DNA from: S010-17 sp036478895
Lineage (GTDB): Bacteria > Bacteroidota > Bacteroidia > Flavobacteriales > Flavobacteriaceae
Length of the DNA stretch: 30,351 nt
Reading direction: 5' to 3'
Assembly: GCA_036478895.1 (NCBI GenBank)
Contig: JAZGEV010000032.1
Coordinates: forward strand, 1-30,351
Notes under the pieces: model-generated
What the model saw: only the letters and a program-made list of their open reading frames with translations
Told to the model about the DNA's origin: nothing
Database searches by the model: none
Made by a program: the position numbers and the translations under genes
Shown here: one piece after another, positions 8,305-15,647 of the stretch
Layout: the number at the start of each line of letters is the position of its first letter
How positions within the stretch are numbered: position 1 is the stretch's first letter

Positions 8305-8967
8305 TTAATTTTTATACGGGTTCTTAAACACACTTTTTTTCTTATTCTTCTTTAATGCTAAACGATATTCTGCTAATAGAATTTTAACATCGTCTATCAT
8401 TTTTTGATGAATTTCTGACACAACTTCCGTATTATAGCCATATAATAAGCCATTAGGAATGTCTTCATCTTTATTTCTACCTCTTAAATAACCATCTTTA
8501 TCAATAATAAATGCTTTACTTGAATATAATTTTTCATCCAAAACTAAATTAGTTTGCAAGCTATTAAATAGTAATTGTAAACTTTCTTTGGACGTAAAAA
8601 CAAATTTCCAATTTCTAATATCGGTTGTAAATGCTAATTCTTTTTTTAGCACTTCTGTATTTTCTTCTGAACCATTTGGTAACACAATTACAAATTGAAA
8701 ATCTACAAATTCTAGGTTTCGTTTATAAATTTTTTCATTTAAATTAAGTGCGTTGGTTTTGTGTATTAATAAATCCTCACCAAAAAAACATAGAATGGTT
8801 ATTTTATCTTTAAACTGGATGTTCTGTTTGGGTTCTAATGTTTTAATATCAACTACATTCTGTTGTAAAATGGGCAAATATCTAAATTTATTTTTACCTG
8901 TAGAAACCATTAAATATAATAGTAACGGACCAATAAGTAATGCGAAAAGTAGCCAGAATTTTTTCAT
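8305..8967 (-). CDS. SCO-like thioredoxin-fold protein lacking the copper-binding cysteines
   Basis: This 220-aa protein has an N-terminal anchor (residues 4-22) and a domain that tracks the SCO fold. Its I-T-I-L-C-F-F-G-E-D occupies the place of the SCO active-site strand, and I-I-D-K-D-G-Y-L-R-G-R matches L-I-D-K-N-G-F-I-R-S-R of the next gene. The C-x-x-x-C pair is absent (only one Cys, before the motif position) and the distal His is replaced by Ser-Lys. A Lys-rich tail follows. It therefore cannot bind copper in the SCO way; a structural or partner role for the true SCO is a guess. It sits between subunit IV and SCO in the same operon, and its stop is 12 nt from the SCO start. Confidence 0.72.
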   Translation of the reverse strand: MKKFWLLFALLIGPLLLYLMVSTGKNKFRYLPILQQNVVDIKTLEPKQNIQFKDKITILCFFGEDLLIHKTNALNLNEKIYKRNLEFVDFQFVIVLPNGSEENTEVLKKELAFTTDIRNWKFVFTSKESLQLLFNSLQTNLVLDEKLYSSKAFIIDKDGYLRGRNKDEDIPNGLLYGYNTEVVSEIHQKMIDDVKILLAEYRLALKKNKKKSVFKNPYKN

Positions 8968-9038
8968 TATTGTTTTAAAAAAAAATTGCCTAAAAAATAC
9001 ATTTCAGGCAACTTTATACTATTTATTCAGTTTATATA

Positions 9039-9401
9039 TTAGTGAAATGTAGTCATTCTTCTTATAAGTCCTGTAAAGCTATCTCCAATAGATCCACCTT
9101 CAATTAACACAAAAAATGATAAGTACAATATAAAGAATACCAAAGTCCAAACTATAGATCGTCTAAACCATTTATGTTCATCGTTTAAGTGCATAAAATA
9201 CCATGCAATGTAATATGCTTTTACTAGAGTTAGTATTAAGAATATCCAGTTTAATAAACTAGTACCCAAAAAGCTTGAAAGGTGTAAAAAATCGTATTTT
9301 TTAATACCTAAAAAAACTTCAACTAAGGTAATTACAGTAAGTAATCCAAATACTTTCCATATTAAACCTTTATGAGATTCGTGTGCTTGTGCGTGTGCCA
9401 T
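9039..9401 (-). CDS. Cytochrome c oxidase subunit IV-like membrane protein (CyoD/caa3 type)
   Basis: The 120-aa product has three transmembrane helices. Helix 2 and its following loop carry K-A-Y-Y-I-A-W-Y-F-M-H-L, matching the quinol/caa3 oxidase subunit IV signature (K-x-x-x-x-x-x-x-F-M-H-L). The N-terminus is His-rich (H-A-Q-A-H-E-S-H-K), as often seen in this family. This accessory subunit stabilises the oxidase core and carries no cofactor. It lies 18 nt downstream of the longer subunit III gene in the oxidase block. Confidence 0.9.
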   Translation of the reverse strand: MAHAQAHESHKGLIWKVFGLLTVITLVEVFLGIKKYDFLHLSSFLGTSLLNWIFLILTLVKAYYIAWYFMHLNDEHKWFRRSIVWTLVFFILYLSFFVLIEGGSIGDSFTGLIRRMTTFH

Positions 9402-9419
9402 TTTTATTTTTTTATGTTA

Positions 9420-10394
9420 TTAAACTAAGTAGAAGAATGTGAAAACAAAAACCCAAACTAAATCGACAAAGTGCCAATATAATCCCGCTTTTTCAACCAT
9501 TTCATAATGACCTCTTCTTTCATAAGTCCCAACTAAAACATTAAAGAATATAATAATATTAATCAATATTCCAGATAAAACGTGAAATCCGTGAAATCCA
9601 GTAATGAAGAAGAAAAAGTCTCCAAATAAAGTTTTTCCATATTCGTTTACTTTAAGGTTTGCTCCTTTTACAACTTGTTTTCCAGTAGTTAATAAATTTA
9701 CAGATTCTGCCCTACTTAATATTACTTTCTTTTTAGTTGCTAAGTCTATTTCTTGAGTACGTATGCTTAACTCTGGATGATTTTTAAATCCTTCTGTTAC
9801 CTGATGTAAGGTAACCGGTGGAATAGTTGCTTCTTTTTTAAACCACAATCCGTTGCTACGTGTGTGTTGTGTTCTTTCGCCATGCGATACTGCTGCAAAG
9901 CTTTCAATACTAACTTGATGTCCGTCTTTATCAACAAACTGAGCAATTTCTCCACTGTTTAGTTGAACAGCACCATAAGAACCGCCAATAAAATTCTTCC
10001 ATTCCCAAGCTTGAGAGCCTAAAAATATAATACCTCCAATAATGGTTAGTAACATATAAAGCGTCACTTTTTTCTTTTTCATTTGATGGCCTGCATCAAC
10101 AGCTAAAACCATTGTTACGGAAGAAAATATTAACACAAACGTCATAAATGCCACATAAATCATTGGTAATGTTGCGTGTGTAAAAGGAACGTGCGTAAAC
10201 ACCTCATCAGCAATTGGCCAAGAGTCTAAAAATTTAAAACGTATAAATCCATAAGCTCCTAAGAATCCAGCAAAAGTTAATGCATCGGATACTAAGAAAA
10301 ACCACATCATCATTTTACCATAACTTGCGTTAAATGGTTTGCCTTCGGTTTTATCGACATGAGCATCAGAATGCGCTGGTATTGTTGCTTCCAT
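9420..10394 (-). CDS. Cytochrome c oxidase subunit III, long form with an inserted hydrophilic domain
   Basis: The 324-aa product has the heme-copper oxidase subunit III fold: M-M-W-F-F-L-V-S-D-A-L-T-F in the first helix and F-F-I-T-G-F-H-G-F-H-V-L-S-G, then Y-W-H-F-V-D-L-V-W-V-F at the end. Between S-Q-A-W-E-W (end of helix 3) and G-D-F-F-F-F-I there is a hydrophilic insert of roughly 110 residues (about 135-245) without cysteines or a recognisable fold. It is much longer than the usual loop and, by topology, probably faces the periplasm. The subunit has no redox centre and stabilises subunit I. It lies in the middle of the oxidase operon, after the shorter subunit III-type gene. Confidence 0.92.
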   Translation of the reverse strand: MEATIPAHSDAHVDKTEGKPFNASYGKMMMWFFLVSDALTFAGFLGAYGFIRFKFLDSWPIADEVFTHVPFTHATLPMIYVAFMTFVLIFSSVTMVLAVDAGHQMKKKKVTLYMLLTIIGGIIFLGSQAWEWKNFIGGSYGAVQLNSGEIAQFVDKDGHQVSIESFAAVSHGERTQHTRSNGLWFKKEATIPPVTLHQVTEGFKNHPELSIRTQEIDLATKKKVILSRAESVNLLTTGKQVVKGANLKVNEYGKTLFGDFFFFITGFHGFHVLSGILINIIIFFNVLVGTYERRGHYEMVEKAGLYWHFVDLVWVFVFTFFYLV

Positions 10395-10467
10395 ATAAAA
10401 AAATTAGTTAGAATTTTATGATGTTCTCATAAAAGTAGCAAATATATAAATCTTAATTGTAATATCC

Positions 10468-11028
10468 TTAAATTACTGCAAGAAAAAATAAAAATAAGAA
10501 AACCCAAAGCGCTCCTAAAAAGTGCCAAAATATTTCTCCAAGTTTAATTCCCAACATATTAGTTGCAGAATATTTATGATTGTAATTTTTGAATAATAAA
10601 AACAGTATAACTGCAAGACCAATAATTACGTGAATTGCATGTGCAAAGGCTACAATATCAAATAACGAAGAGGCAACATTACTAGTTGGTCCAGTAAAAT
10701 ACAAACCCATTGCCGTTAGTTGCAAATAGCCTTGATATTGAAAATACACAAATGCAATCCCCAAAATTAATGTAGCTATCAACAACACATTTGTTTTAAC
10801 ACGGTTTTCTTGTTGCATTGCTTTTTTTGCAAAATAAAAACATAAACTACTAATAACAATTAGCACTGTTGTTATATAAAATACTTTGGGCAAATCAAAC
10901 GATACCCAATCTTCTCTTTGTCTGCTAATGACATAAGCACTTGTTAAACCAGCAAACGACATAGTTAATGATACCAATGCAAAATAAAGCATTTGTTTGA
11001 ATGTTTTTTCTCTTTTTTGTAAATCCAT
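10468..11028 (-). CDS. Heme-copper oxidase subunit III family protein, short form (186 aa)
   Basis: Five membrane helices are predicted. Family signatures include V-S-L-T-M-S-F-A-G-L-T-S-A-Y in helix 1, F-A-H-A-I-H-V-I-I-G-L in the helix carrying the conserved His pair, and F-W-H-F-L-G-A-L-W-V-F-L-F near the end. It lacks the first helices of mitochondrial-type subunit III, as many bacterial versions do. It starts 2 nt after the ctaB stop and precedes the long subunit III gene, so this locus has two tandem, divergent subunit III-type proteins. Whether both enter one complex is not known from sequence. Confidence 0.9.
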   Translation of the reverse strand: MDLQKREKTFKQMLYFALVSLTMSFAGLTSAYVISRQREDWVSFDLPKVFYITTVLIVISSLCFYFAKKAMQQENRVKTNVLLIATLILGIAFVYFQYQGYLQLTAMGLYFTGPTSNVASSLFDIVAFAHAIHVIIGLAVILFLLFKNYNHKYSATNMLGIKLGEIFWHFLGALWVFLFLFFLAVI

Positions 11029-11030
11029 AG

Positions 11031-11906
11031 TTAATGTAAAAATTTATCTATTACAAAGATAATTTGAATTAAAGTTATATACAAGACACTTGATAGCATT
11101 AGTTTTCGAGCTGACTTATCATCTTGATTTTTATGTAATTTAAAACCGTAAAATAACATCACCAAACCTAATCCAAAAACTAATATTGTTGTTAGTGGTA
11201 ATGTATAAAAACGTCCTGTCATTTTTAAAACTGGAATCGCAGCTGCAATAATCATTAAGATTGTGTACATTATAGTTAACCTTGTAGCTACTTGATTTTT
11301 TTCGCCTGTAGGCATCATATTGAAACCTGCTTTTTTATATGCATCAAATTGCAACCAACCAATAGCCCAAAAATGAGGAAATTGCCAAAAAAACTGAATC
11401 ATAAATAAAATACCTGCTTCAATTCCAAATTCACCAGTTGCTGCAACCCAACCTAACATAAATGGAATTGCGCCTGGAATTGCGCCAACAAATACACTTA
11501 AAGGTGTTATGGTTTTAAGTGGTGTATAGGCGCTTGTATATAAAAATACCGAAATAGCACTAAACATTGCCGTTTTAGGATTGATACTATACAAACAAAC
11601 AAGACCTATAATTGTTAGAATCACCGCAATGGTCATTGCTGTATTTACCGTCATTCTTTTAGCTGGCAAAGGCCTATTTTGAGTTCTAGGCATAATAGCA
11701 TCTGGCTCTTTTTCAATAATTTGGTTGTATGCATTGGATGCGCCAACCATACAATAACCTCCAAAAGCCAATAAAAATAATGTTTGATAATTAACTGTTT
11801 CAACAGCTAATAAATAACCTGCAATTGAAGAAATAACAACACTTATTGAAAGACCAAATTTAGTAAGTTGTTTAAAGTCTGTTAAAAATGATATTTTATT
11901 TTCCAA
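11031..11906 (-). CDS. ctaB: Protoheme IX farnesyltransferase (heme O synthase)
   Basis: This enzyme transfers a farnesyl group to heme b, giving heme O for the oxidase. It is a polytopic UbiA-superfamily protein of 291 aa. The prenyl-diphosphate motif reads N-A-Y-N-Q-I-I-E-K-E-P-D followed by M-P-R-T-Q-N-R-P-L-P, a CyoE/CtaB signature, and the second motif region is G-W-L-Q-F-D-A-Y-K-K-A-G-F-N-M-M-P. The start codon is TTG at 11906: there is no in-frame ATG upstream before a stop, and M-E-N-K-I-S-F-L-T-D-F-K-Q-L-T-K gives the expected N-terminus. It is first in the oxidase block, preceded by a TATATTTG box 35 nt upstream. Confidence 0.94.
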   Translation of the reverse strand: MENKISFLTDFKQLTKFGLSISVVISSIAGYLLAVETVNYQTLFLLAFGGYCMVGASNAYNQIIEKEPDAIMPRTQNRPLPAKRMTVNTAMTIAVILTIIGLVCLYSINPKTAMFSAISVFLYTSAYTPLKTITPLSVFVGAIPGAIPFMLGWVAATGEFGIEAGILFMIQFFWQFPHFWAIGWLQFDAYKKAGFNMMPTGEKNQVATRLTIMYTILMIIAAAIPVLKMTGRFYTLPLTTILVFGLGLVMLFYGFKLHKNQDDKSARKLMLSSVLYITLIQIIFVIDKFLH

Positions 11907-11940
11907 ATTGTTATAATTAGTTGATCGATAATTCAGGGTG

Positions 11941-11948
11941 CAAATATA
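11941..11948 (-). promoter_or_regulatory. -7 element of the ctaB/oxidase operon promoter
   Basis: The minus strand reads TATATTTG, an exact TAnnTTTG, 35 nt upstream of the ctaB TTG. The -33 region is poor. It is arranged back to back with the tRNA promoter at 11998-12027. Confidence 0.6.
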
Positions 11949-11997
11949 TTATTTATTGCCGACTGAAAATATTTTTTGTAAAATATTTAAAAAAATG

Positions 11998-12027
11998 TTT
12001 GTCATTTATAAAATTGTATTAAATTTG
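11998..12027 (+). promoter_or_regulatory. Promoter of the tRNA-Gly/tRNA-Leu unit
   Basis: TTTG (11998-12001) and TAAATTTG (12020-12027) are separated by 18 nt, matching the Bacteroidota sigma-A pattern TTTG-N(about 19)-TAnnTTTG. The tRNA-Gly gene begins 41 nt downstream of the -7 box. Confidence 0.8.
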
Positions 12028-12067
12028 CACTCGCAATTTTAGTTGTTGACTTGTTAACAATGCATTT

Positions 12068-12139
12068 GCGAAAGTAGCTCAGGGGTAGAGCATCACCTTG
12101 CCAAGGTGGAGGTCGCGGGTTCAAATCCCGTCTTTCGCT
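12068..12139 (+). tRNA. tRNA-Gly(GCC)
   Basis: A full cloverleaf is present: acceptor GCGAAAG/CTTTCGC, D stem GCTC/GAGC, anticodon stem TCACC/GGTGG with loop TTGCCAA (anticodon GCC), T arm GCGGG-TTCAAAT-CCCGT and discriminator T, as expected for glycine. The length is 72 nt and CCA is not encoded. Confidence 0.97.
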
Positions 12140-12193
12140 CTGAGTTTTTGAAATTTTGGCTTTAGTTTTATACTAAAAATTTCAATACATCAT

Positions 12194-12277
12194 GCTTGAG
12201 TGGTGGAATTGGTAGACACGTTGGACTTAAAATCCAATGTCCGTTAGGACGTACGGGTTCAAGTCCCGTCTCGAGTA
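12194..12277 (+). tRNA. tRNA-Leu(TAA)
   Basis: This is a class II tRNA of 84 nt with a long variable arm. The anticodon stem is TTGGA/TCCAA with loop CTTAAAA (anticodon TAA). The T arm is ACGGG-TTCAAGT-CCCGT, the acceptor GCTTGAG/CTCGAGT (terminal G-U pair) and the discriminator A. It is co-transcribed with tRNA-Gly, 54 nt downstream of it. Confidence 0.96.
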
Positions 12278-12280
12278 CTT

Positions 12281-12318
12281 AAACTCCTGTTAATCTTTTG
12301 ATTTTCAGGAGTTTTTTT
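12281..12318 (+). terminator. Rho-independent terminator of the tRNA unit
   Basis: AAACTCCTG (12281-12289) pairs with CAGGAGTTT (12306-12314), and a T run follows. It directly follows tRNA-Leu. Confidence 0.88.
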
Positions 12319-12495
12319 GTTTTTAGGGGTTCTTTTAGGGAGAATGTTTTAATAAACATTACATTTTTAAGTTTAAGAACTTCCTGATTCTAAAAATTAC
12401 AATATACTGGAATAACTATTGAATTTTATAATTACAGTAATTGTTCTATTTGGTAAAAAACTCAATAAGAACCTATACAAAGGCTAATGATAATT

Positions 12496-13785
12496 TTACT
12501 TATTTAGCCTGTCCATACTTAAGTCTTTAGATAGCATACTTTTTGACCGATTTAACACTTTAGATGCATTTTGTTTAGTTCTGTATTCTTTGATAGCCCA
12601 TTCTGCTAATTCCTTATTAAAGATTGCTATAATTTCATTGTACGTTTTATTTTTGACAAAATGCGTTTCCCTTTTTTTAGATAATTGATTATTCCATTTA
12701 TTAAATTCATCAATTGCTTTATTAATTGCAATATCTGTTTTTTTATATTCATAATGAAAAGCGATAATATAAGATGCCAGTTTCTGCAAGTCTCTAAAGT
12801 TCCCATTTAATTCTTTGTTTAATAAAAAGTGATGTATCTTTTTATTCCAAATAATAGTTGGAGCATCTTCAAAATTGGCTACTTCCTTCCAAACTGCTTT
12901 CCAATATAACTCAAGATCATCTTTACATAATCGCAAAGGAGGAATTTCTACAATAAATCTAGCGGTTCTGTCTAAGAAATCACTATCCAGCTTGTCGTTT
13001 GACAATTTGTTAAACGGAATATTACTAGCAATGATAAGTTTAAAAATTGCTTTCTCAGGTTCGGATGCTCCTAAAGGGTGATATTCCCCTGTTTGTAATA
13101 CTTGAATTAGTTGTCTTTGTAAAGGTTTTGATAAATCTTGAATTTCATCAAGAAAGAGTATACCTCCATTTTTGTATTTAGATAATATTCCTTTTTTATC
13201 TATTTCAGCACCTGTAAAAGCACCTTCTATTGGTAAAGGAGAGCTGTCGTTATATTCCATATTGTTTGAAAACACCATCAACTGCGTGATGTTTACAAAT
13301 TTTTTGAATTTTTTGTTTTGAAAACGAGTATCAATACGTTTTCTTTCTGCTAAAACACCATCTTTATTGTTTGGTTTTTTAACTTCAATGAATACCAATG
13401 GCATTCCGTTAATTAGCAAGATTACGTCTGGTCTAAATTCGTCTTCGTCTTTTTTGTAGGTTAATTCCGTTACAACATTGAAGGTGTTGTTTTCAAAATT
13501 TTCAAAATCTATTAATTTTACACCCGATTTTTGTGTTAGTTTTTTGTAGAAGGCTTTCCCTAAATCTTCATTGTCTAGTGATAGAGAAACTTCGTCTAAT
13601 ACTCTTTTAGCATCTTCTTCTGATACATCATTATTAATTGCTGTAATGCTTTTAATAAAAATATCAGTGAATATATTCGTGTCTAAATTCCAAGTGTTGT
13701 CTTTTAACGAAAGATACTTATAACCCAAGCGTGTTAAATGTAATATTGTAGGGATTTTAACCCTTGAATCTTCGCTAAATATCAT
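12496..13785 (-). CDS. Chimeric protein: HsdR-type nuclease N-terminus joined to a truncated sigma-54-activator AAA+ domain
   Basis: Residues 1-187 look like the N-terminal endonuclease domain of a type I restriction HsdR subunit: F-R-P-D120-V-I-L, then F-I-E134-V-K136-K-P (a PD-ExK site) and N-I-T-Q-L-M-V-F-S-N-N-M-E-Y. From residue 188 the sequence becomes a sigma-54 activator: G-A-F-T-G-A (188-193), Walker B G-G-I-L-F-L-D-E-I (207-215), sensor region I-I-A-S-N, F-L-D-R-T-A-R-F-I-V-E-I-P-P-L-R, G-N-F-R-D-L-Q, and a Fis-like helix-turn-helix over about 394-420. The Walker A half of the AAA+ domain and all HsdR helicase motifs are missing. It can therefore neither translocate DNA as HsdR nor bind ATP as an NtrC-type protein. 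It probably arose by deletion between two neighbouring genes. A residual nuclease activity is possible. Confidence 0.85.
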   Translation of the reverse strand: MIFSEDSRVKIPTILHLTRLGYKYLSLKDNTWNLDTNIFTDIFIKSITAINNDVSEEDAKRVLDEVSLSLDNEDLGKAFYKKLTQKSGVKLIDFENFENNTFNVVTELTYKKDEDEFRPDVILLINGMPLVFIEVKKPNNKDGVLAERKRIDTRFQNKKFKKFVNITQLMVFSNNMEYNDSSPLPIEGAFTGAEIDKKGILSKYKNGGILFLDEIQDLSKPLQRQLIQVLQTGEYHPLGASEPEKAIFKLIIASNIPFNKLSNDKLDSDFLDRTARFIVEIPPLRLCKDDLELYWKAVWKEVANFEDAPTIIWNKKIHHFLLNKELNGNFRDLQKLASYIIAFHYEYKKTDIAINKAIDEFNKWNNQLSKKRETHFVKNKTYNEIIAIFNKELAEWAIKEYRTKQNASKVLNRSKSMLSKDLSMDRLNK

Positions 13786-13828
13786 AGCGTTTTTGAAAGC
13801 CTAAATGTAAGCAATATTAAATTACTAA

Positions 13829-13856
13829 AATTATATAATTATAGATTTATATAATT
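13829..13856. repeat. AT-only inverted repeat at the end of the AbiEii gene
   Basis: AATTATATAA (13829-13838) pairs with TTATATAATT (13847-13856) around an 8-nt loop, overlapping the AbiEii stop codon. It is possibly a weak 3' hairpin, but being entirely A/T it may be chance. Confidence 0.35.
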
Positions 13857-14886
13857 ATTGTTTGGGTTTTGGAAAAACAACATCCATTTTCCAATTTACT
13901 TGGTTTAATTCTTTAATGAAAGTGTCTATTTTGAGTATCATATTTTCATAACTTGGCGAATCACCATAAATCATTTGTTCTTGCATGGTTTGGTAATCTT
14001 TTTTCCAGGCTTTATCTAATTCTTTTGGAGGTAACGGATTTAAAGTTTGTGGTTGTAATAAGTTATAATCTATATAACCCACTTTAGTAAATGCGTACCG
14101 ATGCTTTACGATAGTTGTGTACAATTCTTTGTTATTTATTGCTTTTTCAGCAAATTCACTTTCTATTAATTGATATATGTCGTAGAGATGTCTACTTAGC
14201 CTATCGGTTCTAATCCTTTCTTTTGGTCTGTGAAATTCTTCGTGTAACAAAAAAAGTTTTTCTAAAAAAGTACGTTCTGGGTTTACTGTTGGTATCCGTA
14301 TTGGCTTGTTTGAAAAATTGGTATTTGGAAAACCCGCATCTACTAGAGCATTAAAAGATTGTATAGTAAATGGTTCTCTTAAAGAGCGACTGCCAATCTC
14401 TAATAAAATTCTTGGCATAATATAACTGGTTGTTTTGGTTATATTTGGATAGTAGATTTCTATTATTCTTGGGTCTTGATCGCTTGTTGTTGCTTTGGTT
14501 AGTTTGATGTCTATTTTTGTAAAACCATTATCCGTAAATTTTTTTTCTAAAAGGGGTTTTAAAATGTTTTGAATATATGTACTCGATGTTTTTCTAAGGT
14601 TGGTACGTTCTTTTTTACTGAGTTCTTTTTTAAATCCAAAAAACGAACGATCTACAGCGAGGTCAATATCTTCGGAAAACCGATGTATTAAATTCCATGC
14701 TTTACTTAATGAAGTTCCGCCTTTAAACACAAGGTGTTTTCCTATTTCTAATTCAAAGACAAGTGCTAATGTTTGTACAACCCACCAATCTTTTTCTACT
14801 GCATACGGAGGCATGCCTGTTTTATTTGCGATTTCTTGAAATATGAGGCGTTTTTCAGTATCTGGTATGTTAAAAAATTTGTTCAT
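13855..14886 (-). CDS. AbiEii-family nucleotidyltransferase toxin
   Basis: The 343-aa product carries the AbiEii/DUF1814 nucleotidyltransferase core: V-F-K-G-G-T-S-L-S-K at 53-62 and F-S-E-D-I-D-L at 70-76, with the paired acidic residues that bind metal. Later come R-I-P-T-V-N-P-E-R-T-F-L-E-K and R-L-S-R-H-L-Y-D-I-Y-Q-L, both typical of the family. In characterised type IV AbiE systems such proteins transfer nucleotides to tRNA or otherwise block growth when AbiEi no longer restrains them, limiting phage. The gene begins 4 nt after the AbiEi stop, so the pair is an operon. It appears complete. The RNA target is not predictable from sequence. Confidence 0.9.
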   Translation of the reverse strand: MNKFFNIPDTEKRLIFQEIANKTGMPPYAVEKDWWVVQTLALVFELEIGKHLVFKGGTSLSKAWNLIHRFSEDIDLAVDRSFFGFKKELSKKERTNLRKTSSTYIQNILKPLLEKKFTDNGFTKIDIKLTKATTSDQDPRIIEIYYPNITKTTSYIMPRILLEIGSRSLREPFTIQSFNALVDAGFPNTNFSNKPIRIPTVNPERTFLEKLFLLHEEFHRPKERIRTDRLSRHLYDIYQLIESEFAEKAINNKELYTTIVKHRYAFTKVGYIDYNLLQPQTLNPLPPKELDKAWKKDYQTMQEQMIYGDSPSYENMILKIDTFIKELNQVNWKMDVVFPKPKQ

Positions 14887-14890
14887 TTTT

Positions 14891-15484
14891 TTAGATGGCT
14901 TTTTTCATAATTTTCTGAATCCAAACTGGTGCTAGTTCTATGTCGTGCAATAAGTGTTTTTTGTTCTCTTTTTTTAGTAATGTTATTATTTTATTTTCAT
15001 CACTACTTGTCAATTTATTTTTACTTATTTCACGTAATGCTTGTATTGCTAAACTGCTTATTTTTCCTTTTGCAAGTAAATTTTTTGGTGTGGTTCTTTT
15101 AAGTTTAATAGTTCTATTGCCAATTTTTATTTCTCTTGGTGCTCCATTGGTTAAAAATACCAATTTCATAGGTATTTGTGTACTTAACCCTAAAATATGC
15201 AATGCTTGTGTTCCTGTTGGAATAATAGTAATTTTATCTCTCTTAGCAATAGCAGCGGCAACTTCTTCTGCAGTTGGCATTATTTCATTAATATATTGGC
15301 TTAAAATAGGTCTTACGTAAATACCAGTTGCTACTCTTTTTATGTAACCATTTTTTTTTAAACGATGTAATGCAACTCTAATAGCTTCTTGTGTTCCTTT
15401 TTTTAAAAAATCATTTGGAAAAATCAATGTGCCGCGAGGTTTACGTGAAATTTTTCTTTTTATTTCCTTTTCAATACTGTGCAT
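14891..15484 (-). CDS. AbiEi-type antitoxin and transcriptional regulator (DUF6088-like)
   Basis: The 197-aa product begins with a winged-helix segment (residues 5-55: R-V-A-L-H-R-L-K-K-N-G-Y-I-K-R-V-A-T-G-I-Y-V) followed by the AbiEi C-terminal region, with P-T-A-E-E-V-A-A-A-I, P-T-G-T-Q-A-L-H-I-L-G-L-S-T and R-T-T-P-K-N-L. Characterised AbiEi antitoxins bind inverted repeats in their own promoter through the winged helix and neutralise AbiEii. A perfect inverted repeat does lie over this gene's promoter (15499-15527). It is the first gene of the abiE operon, followed 4 nt later by the toxin gene. The length is normal for this branch and no damage is seen. Confidence 0.88.
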   Translation of the reverse strand: MHSIEKEIKRKISRKPRGTLIFPNDFLKKGTQEAIRVALHRLKKNGYIKRVATGIYVRPILSQYINEIMPTAEEVAAAIAKRDKITIIPTGTQALHILGLSTQIPMKLVFLTNGAPREIKIGNRTIKLKRTTPKNLLAKGKISSLAIQALREISKNKLTSSDENKIITLLKKENKKHLLHDIELAPVWIQKIMKKAI

Positions 15485-15498
15485 TTTTAGTTTTATTT

Positions 15499-15527
15499 TG
15501 TAACAAATATAGTATAAATTTGTTACA
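15499..15527 (-). promoter_or_regulatory. abiE promoter with a perfect 10-bp inverted repeat (probable AbiEi operator)
   Basis: TGTAACAAAT (15499-15508) and ATTTGTTACA (15518-15527) are exact reverse complements separated by 9 nt. The minus-strand -7 box TATATTTG occupies 15511 to 15504, inside the repeat, 20 nt before the antitoxin ATG. Binding here would block RNA polymerase, fitting AbiEi autorepression. Confidence 0.75.
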
Positions 15528-15550
15528 GAATATGTAATTTTTAAAAGAGA

Positions 15551-15576
15551 ATCGGTAAAAGAAAATTTTTATCGAT
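15551..15576 (-). terminator. Possible terminator after the 168-aa gene
   Basis: ATCGGTAAAA (15551-15560) pairs with TTTTATCGAT (15567-15576) with one G-U pair. On the minus strand a short pyrimidine-rich tract follows. A second small hairpin (GAATG/CATTC, 15581-15594) lies just before it. Confidence 0.4.
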
Positions 15577-15647
15577 TAATGAATGTCGTCATTCGCAATT
15601 TGATACTCGTATTTTTAAGATATTTATTATTGTTTACGTGACTGTAA

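Noticed and set aside
12260..12280. tRNA-Leu 3' end as an integration (att) site for the islet
   Set aside because: No second copy of the tRNA 3' sequence is found at the right side of the islet and no integrase gene is present.
12342..12361. Small AATGTTT/AAACATT hairpin after the tRNA terminator
   Set aside because: A/T-rich, short, with no T run or gene context; likely chance.
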